Assembly: GCA_020720815.1 (NCBI GenBank)
Contig: DYNY01000006.1
Coordinates: forward strand, 1 to 60,440
DNA length: 60,440 nt
DNA from: Candidatus Elulimicrobium sp.
Lineage (GTDB): Bacteria; Patescibacteriota; Minisyncoccia; Phycocordibacterales; UBA918
Reading direction: 5' to 3'
In this document: positions 58,390-60,440 of the stretch, piece after piece
Position numbering within the stretch: position 1 is the stretch's first letter
Layout: each line of letters starts with the position of its first letter
Made by a program: the position numbers and the translations under genes
Notes under the pieces: model-generated
The model's input: the letters and a program-made list of their open reading frames with translations, nothing else
The model's database searches: none
Told to the model about the DNA's origin: nothing

Positions 58390-58875
58390 ATGACAACTTT
58401 CTATAAGTCAAAGTTCAATCCGGCAATTCCGTTGTTAAGAACGGACCCGAAGAAGAACTCACCTACCCTTGAAGAAATGTGGCGGGCAAGTCGGGGATCG
58501 TTCCATGTGGCCGTGTTGTTTGTATCTGCCAGTGGCCAGGTCCTCGTCAGTCGTCAGCCTGACGAAACCTGGAGCTTGCCAACTCGGCAGGGTTTTGGGC
58601 CTCGAATGGACTACGACTCCATCGTCGGTCGCATCGCGTCGCCACTTGGGCTGACTTGCTCAGCCCTACAGCTCGTTCCCTTGTGCGAATACAAGGGGAC
58701 AGAGCATCAGTACGCCCTGATCAGCGCTTTTGCCTGCGATCAGCGTTTCTGGCAACGAGAGCATGTTCTTTGGATTTCACCAGATGCGACCCGTCAGGGC
58801 ATCGTGCTGGATGACCTTGCCAGAGTTGGAATCGGTCGACATTTGGAGGCCATTTCCAATCTCCAGGCGGCCTAG
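58390..58875 (+). CDS. Degenerate Nudix-fold protein (GC-rich orphan class)
   Basis: 161 residues from ATG 58390, preceded by CAGGAGGG; the ORF track starts upstream at an AT-rich stretch. HVAVLFVSASGQVLVSRQPDETWSLP is the start of a Nudix domain, but the Nudix box reads GFGPRMDYDSIVGRIASPLGL: the catalytic REUxEE is replaced by GRIASP. It probably binds a nucleotide-like ligand without hydrolysis. The only gene of this class with a recognisable fold. Confidence 0.6.
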   Translation: MTTFYKSKFNPAIPLLRTDPKKNSPTLEEMWRASRGSFHVAVLFVSASGQVLVSRQPDETWSLPTRQGFGPRMDYDSIVGRIASPLGLTCSALQLVPLCEYKGTEHQYALISAFACDQRFWQREHVLWISPDATRQGIVLDDLARVGIGRHLEAISNLQAA

Positions 58876-58911
58876 GGTCGCTAAAAGTCACCGCATAAGT
58901 GACGAATCAGT

Positions 58912-58944
58912 GGTCGGAACCTTCGGGAACTGACCGCTTTTAAT
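58912..58944 (+). terminator. Hairpin after the Nudix-like gene
   Basis: gtggtc/gaccgc around a loop containing cc-ttcg-gg, then CTTTTAATT. Confidence 0.5.
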
Positions 58945-58945
58945 T

Positions 58946-59237
58946 AGATTATAAAGTAGGTCGACTTCCTTTTTGGCTCTAAACACCAGGACCTAGTTCA
59001 CTTTTCACCAGTTTTCGGCTTTTACCGCCTTGCCTTGCAAAACTTTCACACTCTGATACTATTGCCGAACCGCACACAGATTTTGTCTGTGGGTGGAGCG
59101 AACATAGTATTGCTCTTTCACACTAGCCCGAGTGTTCATTCTAAGCGCGATTGTTCTCGCCTCTTAGAATGTACGCTTGGACATAGCTTTTTGGTAGCTG
59201 TGTGCGGAATTATTACACTAATTAATCTATCATTAAT
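58946..59237 (+). promoter_or_regulatory. Long structured leader of tuf
   Basis: About 290 nt without a gene. Three stems: ccgcacacaga/tctgtgggtgg (59070-59096, one mismatch), cattctaag/cttagaatg (59137-59171, with inner gcga/tcgc) and acatagct/agctgtgt (59181-59203, one G-U). A TTATAA near 58948 may be the -10. No T-run follows the last stem. Confidence 0.45.
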
Positions 59238-60431
59238 ATGGCAGAATTATTTGATCGTTCAAAGCCACACGTAAACGTAGGAACTATTGGTCACGTCGAC
59301 CATGGTAAGACTACTCTTACAGCAGCTATTCTAGCTGTACTAAACCAGAAAGGTGGTGGTTACAGTGCAGCAACTAAAGGAGTTGATGAAATTGATAAGG
59401 CTCCTGAAGAAAAAGCTCGTGGTATTACTATTTCTCTCTCACACTCTGAGTACCAAACTCCAAACCGACACTATGCACACATTGATGCGCCAGGTCATGC
59501 GGACTACATAAAGAACATGATTACTGGGGCTGCTCAGATGGATGGTGCAGTACTCGTAGTAGCAGCTACTGATGGAGCGATGCCACAAACTCGTGAGCAC
59601 GTTCTTCTTGCTAAGCAGGTAGGTGTACCAAACATCATTGTATTTCTTAACAAGTGCGATATGGTAGATGACGAAGAAATGATTATGCTCGTAGAAGAGG
59701 AACTTCGTGAACTTCTTACCAAGAACGGTTTTGATGGTGCTAACGCTCCAGTTATCAAAGGTTCTGGCCTTAAGGCACTTGAAGATCCAAAATCAACGTG
59801 GGGTGATAAGGTTATCGAACTTGTGGATGCAATGGATTCATACTTCCCACAACCAGTTCGTGAACTTGATAAGCCATTCCTTATGCCAATTGAGGACATC
59901 TTCTCAATTGAAGGACGCGGTACTGTTGTAACTGGTCGTGTTGAACGTGGTTCAGTTAAGGTGGGTGAGGAAGTTGAAATTGTTGGTATCAAAGATACAG
60001 CACTCACAACAGTGACTGGAGTGGAAATGTTTAATAAGCAACTAGATGCTGCTCAAGCAGGAGACAACGCTGGTATTCTACTCCGAGGTACAAAAAAGGA
60101 AGATGTACACCGAGGACAGGTGCTAGCTAAGAAAGGTTCAGTAACTCCACACACCGAATTTGAAGCTGAAGTATATGTACTCAGTAAGGATGAGGGCGGA
60201 CGACACACACCATTCTTCTCAGGCTACAAGCCACAGTTCTATATTCGTACCACTGACGTGACTGGGGATGTAACTTTGGCTGAAGGATCAGAAATGGTTA
60301 TGCCAGGAGATACTGCTAAGTTTAAGGTTAAGCTAGTAGCTCCAGTAGCTCTAGAAGATCAACAAAACTTTGCGATTCGTGAGGGAGGAAAGACTGTAGG
60401 AGCTGGAGTAGTAACCAAGATCATTGCCTAA
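59238..60431 (+). CDS. tuf: Elongation factor Tu
   Basis: Delivers aminoacyl-tRNA to the ribosome. 397 residues: [39 protein letters not shown], and the usual barrel domains. Complete, ending VVTKIIA just before the window end. Separated from fusA by the GC-rich island; preceded by a long leader. Confidence 0.98.
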   Translation: MAELFDRSKPHVNVGTIGHVDHGKTTLTAAILAVLNQKGGGYSAATKGVDEIDKAPEEKARGITISLSHSEYQTPNRHYAHIDAPGHADYIKNMITGAAQMDGAVLVVAATDGAMPQTREHVLLAKQVGVPNIIVFLNKCDMVDDEEMIMLVEEELRELLTKNGFDGANAPVIKGSGLKALEDPKSTWGDKVIELVDAMDSYFPQPVRELDKPFLMPIEDIFSIEGRGTVVTGRVERGSVKVGEEVEIVGIKDTALTTVTGVEMFNKQLDAAQAGDNAGILLRGTKKEDVHRGQVLAKKGSVTPHTEFEAEVYVLSKDEGGRHTPFFSGYKPQFYIRTTDVTGDVTLAEGSEMVMPGDTAKFKVKLVAPVALEDQQNFAIREGGKTVGAGVVTKIIA

Positions 60432-60440
60432 CGAGAACTT

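Noticed and set aside
57245-58944. The GC-rich islands as integron gene cassettes
   Set aside because: No array, no integrase and no convincing attC (RYYYAAC/GTTRRRY) pairs at the edges. The hairpins at the edges look like terminators.
59534-60007. 157-residue minus-strand ORF inside tuf
   Set aside because: Ser/Thr/Arg-rich low-complexity antisense of a conserved gene. Shadow ORF.

Overview
The window looks like a chromosome segment of a Patescibacteria/CPR bacterium, most likely Parcubacteria. The evidence is a low-GC background, small single-copy core genes, a type IV pilus set next to ComEC/RecJ, short versions of core proteins (trigger factor without a PPIase domain, a compact Pgk), and several small secreted or membrane families typical of these genomes. 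TGA is used as a stop, so the code is standard. I see no rRNA, tRNA, CRISPR array or transposase.

Layout. 0-6.3 kb (minus strand): a broken AHSA1 gene, a SAM-hydrolase-like gene, a Zn-ribbon protein, HU, RNase Y, ClpP and trigger factor. 6.4-12.3 kb: an accessory zone with GC-richer orphan genes, a RelBE/ParDE-type pair, two winged-helix regulators and a DgkA kinase. 12.3-16.5 kb (minus): two envelope proteins, Mn-type pyrophosphatase, NusA and an orphan RelE-like toxin. 17-25.4 kb (plus): an ABC-2 exporter and a type IV pilus operon (PilB, PilC, three pilin-like proteins). 25.5-34.7 kb: tpiA-pgk, HIT, RecJ, RNase H, ComEC, SOD, a broken TrmB regulator joined to GC-rich DNA with a hammerhead ribozyme candidate, DUF2238 and a ComEC-type metallo-hydrolase. 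34.8-43.7 kb: L28, M50 protease, S12, S7, GH15, DHH, Gmad2, ABC-F. 43.8-49.4 kb: frameshifted csoR with its operator, a collapsed ECF-sigma/repeat gene, a cohesin-dockerin protein, GFA, AlkD, DUF1905, MazEF, peptidase S51. 49.4-54.7 kb: an FAD reductase-TVP38 fusion and an oxidative pentose phosphate operon (zwf-gnd-pgl). 54.7-60.4 kb: fusA and tuf, each behind a long leader rich in hairpins and separated by a GC-rich island.

Two kinds of transcription unit are interleaved. The AT-rich native genes have almost no Shine-Dalgarno sequence, and many have an extended -10 (TGnTAtaaT) placed 5-10 nt before the ATG, which predicts leaderless mRNA. About fifteen small orphan genes sit alone or in pairs between strong hairpin terminators. 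Most are clearly GC-richer (one 60-base line counted by hand is 57% GC against 38% in a native line), and most carry a strong Shine-Dalgarno sequence, often exactly GGAGAC. They have no recognisable homologues apart from one degenerate Nudix fold. They look like a foreign or separately evolving gene class, and one of them has truncated a TrmB gene next to a hammerhead ribozyme candidate.
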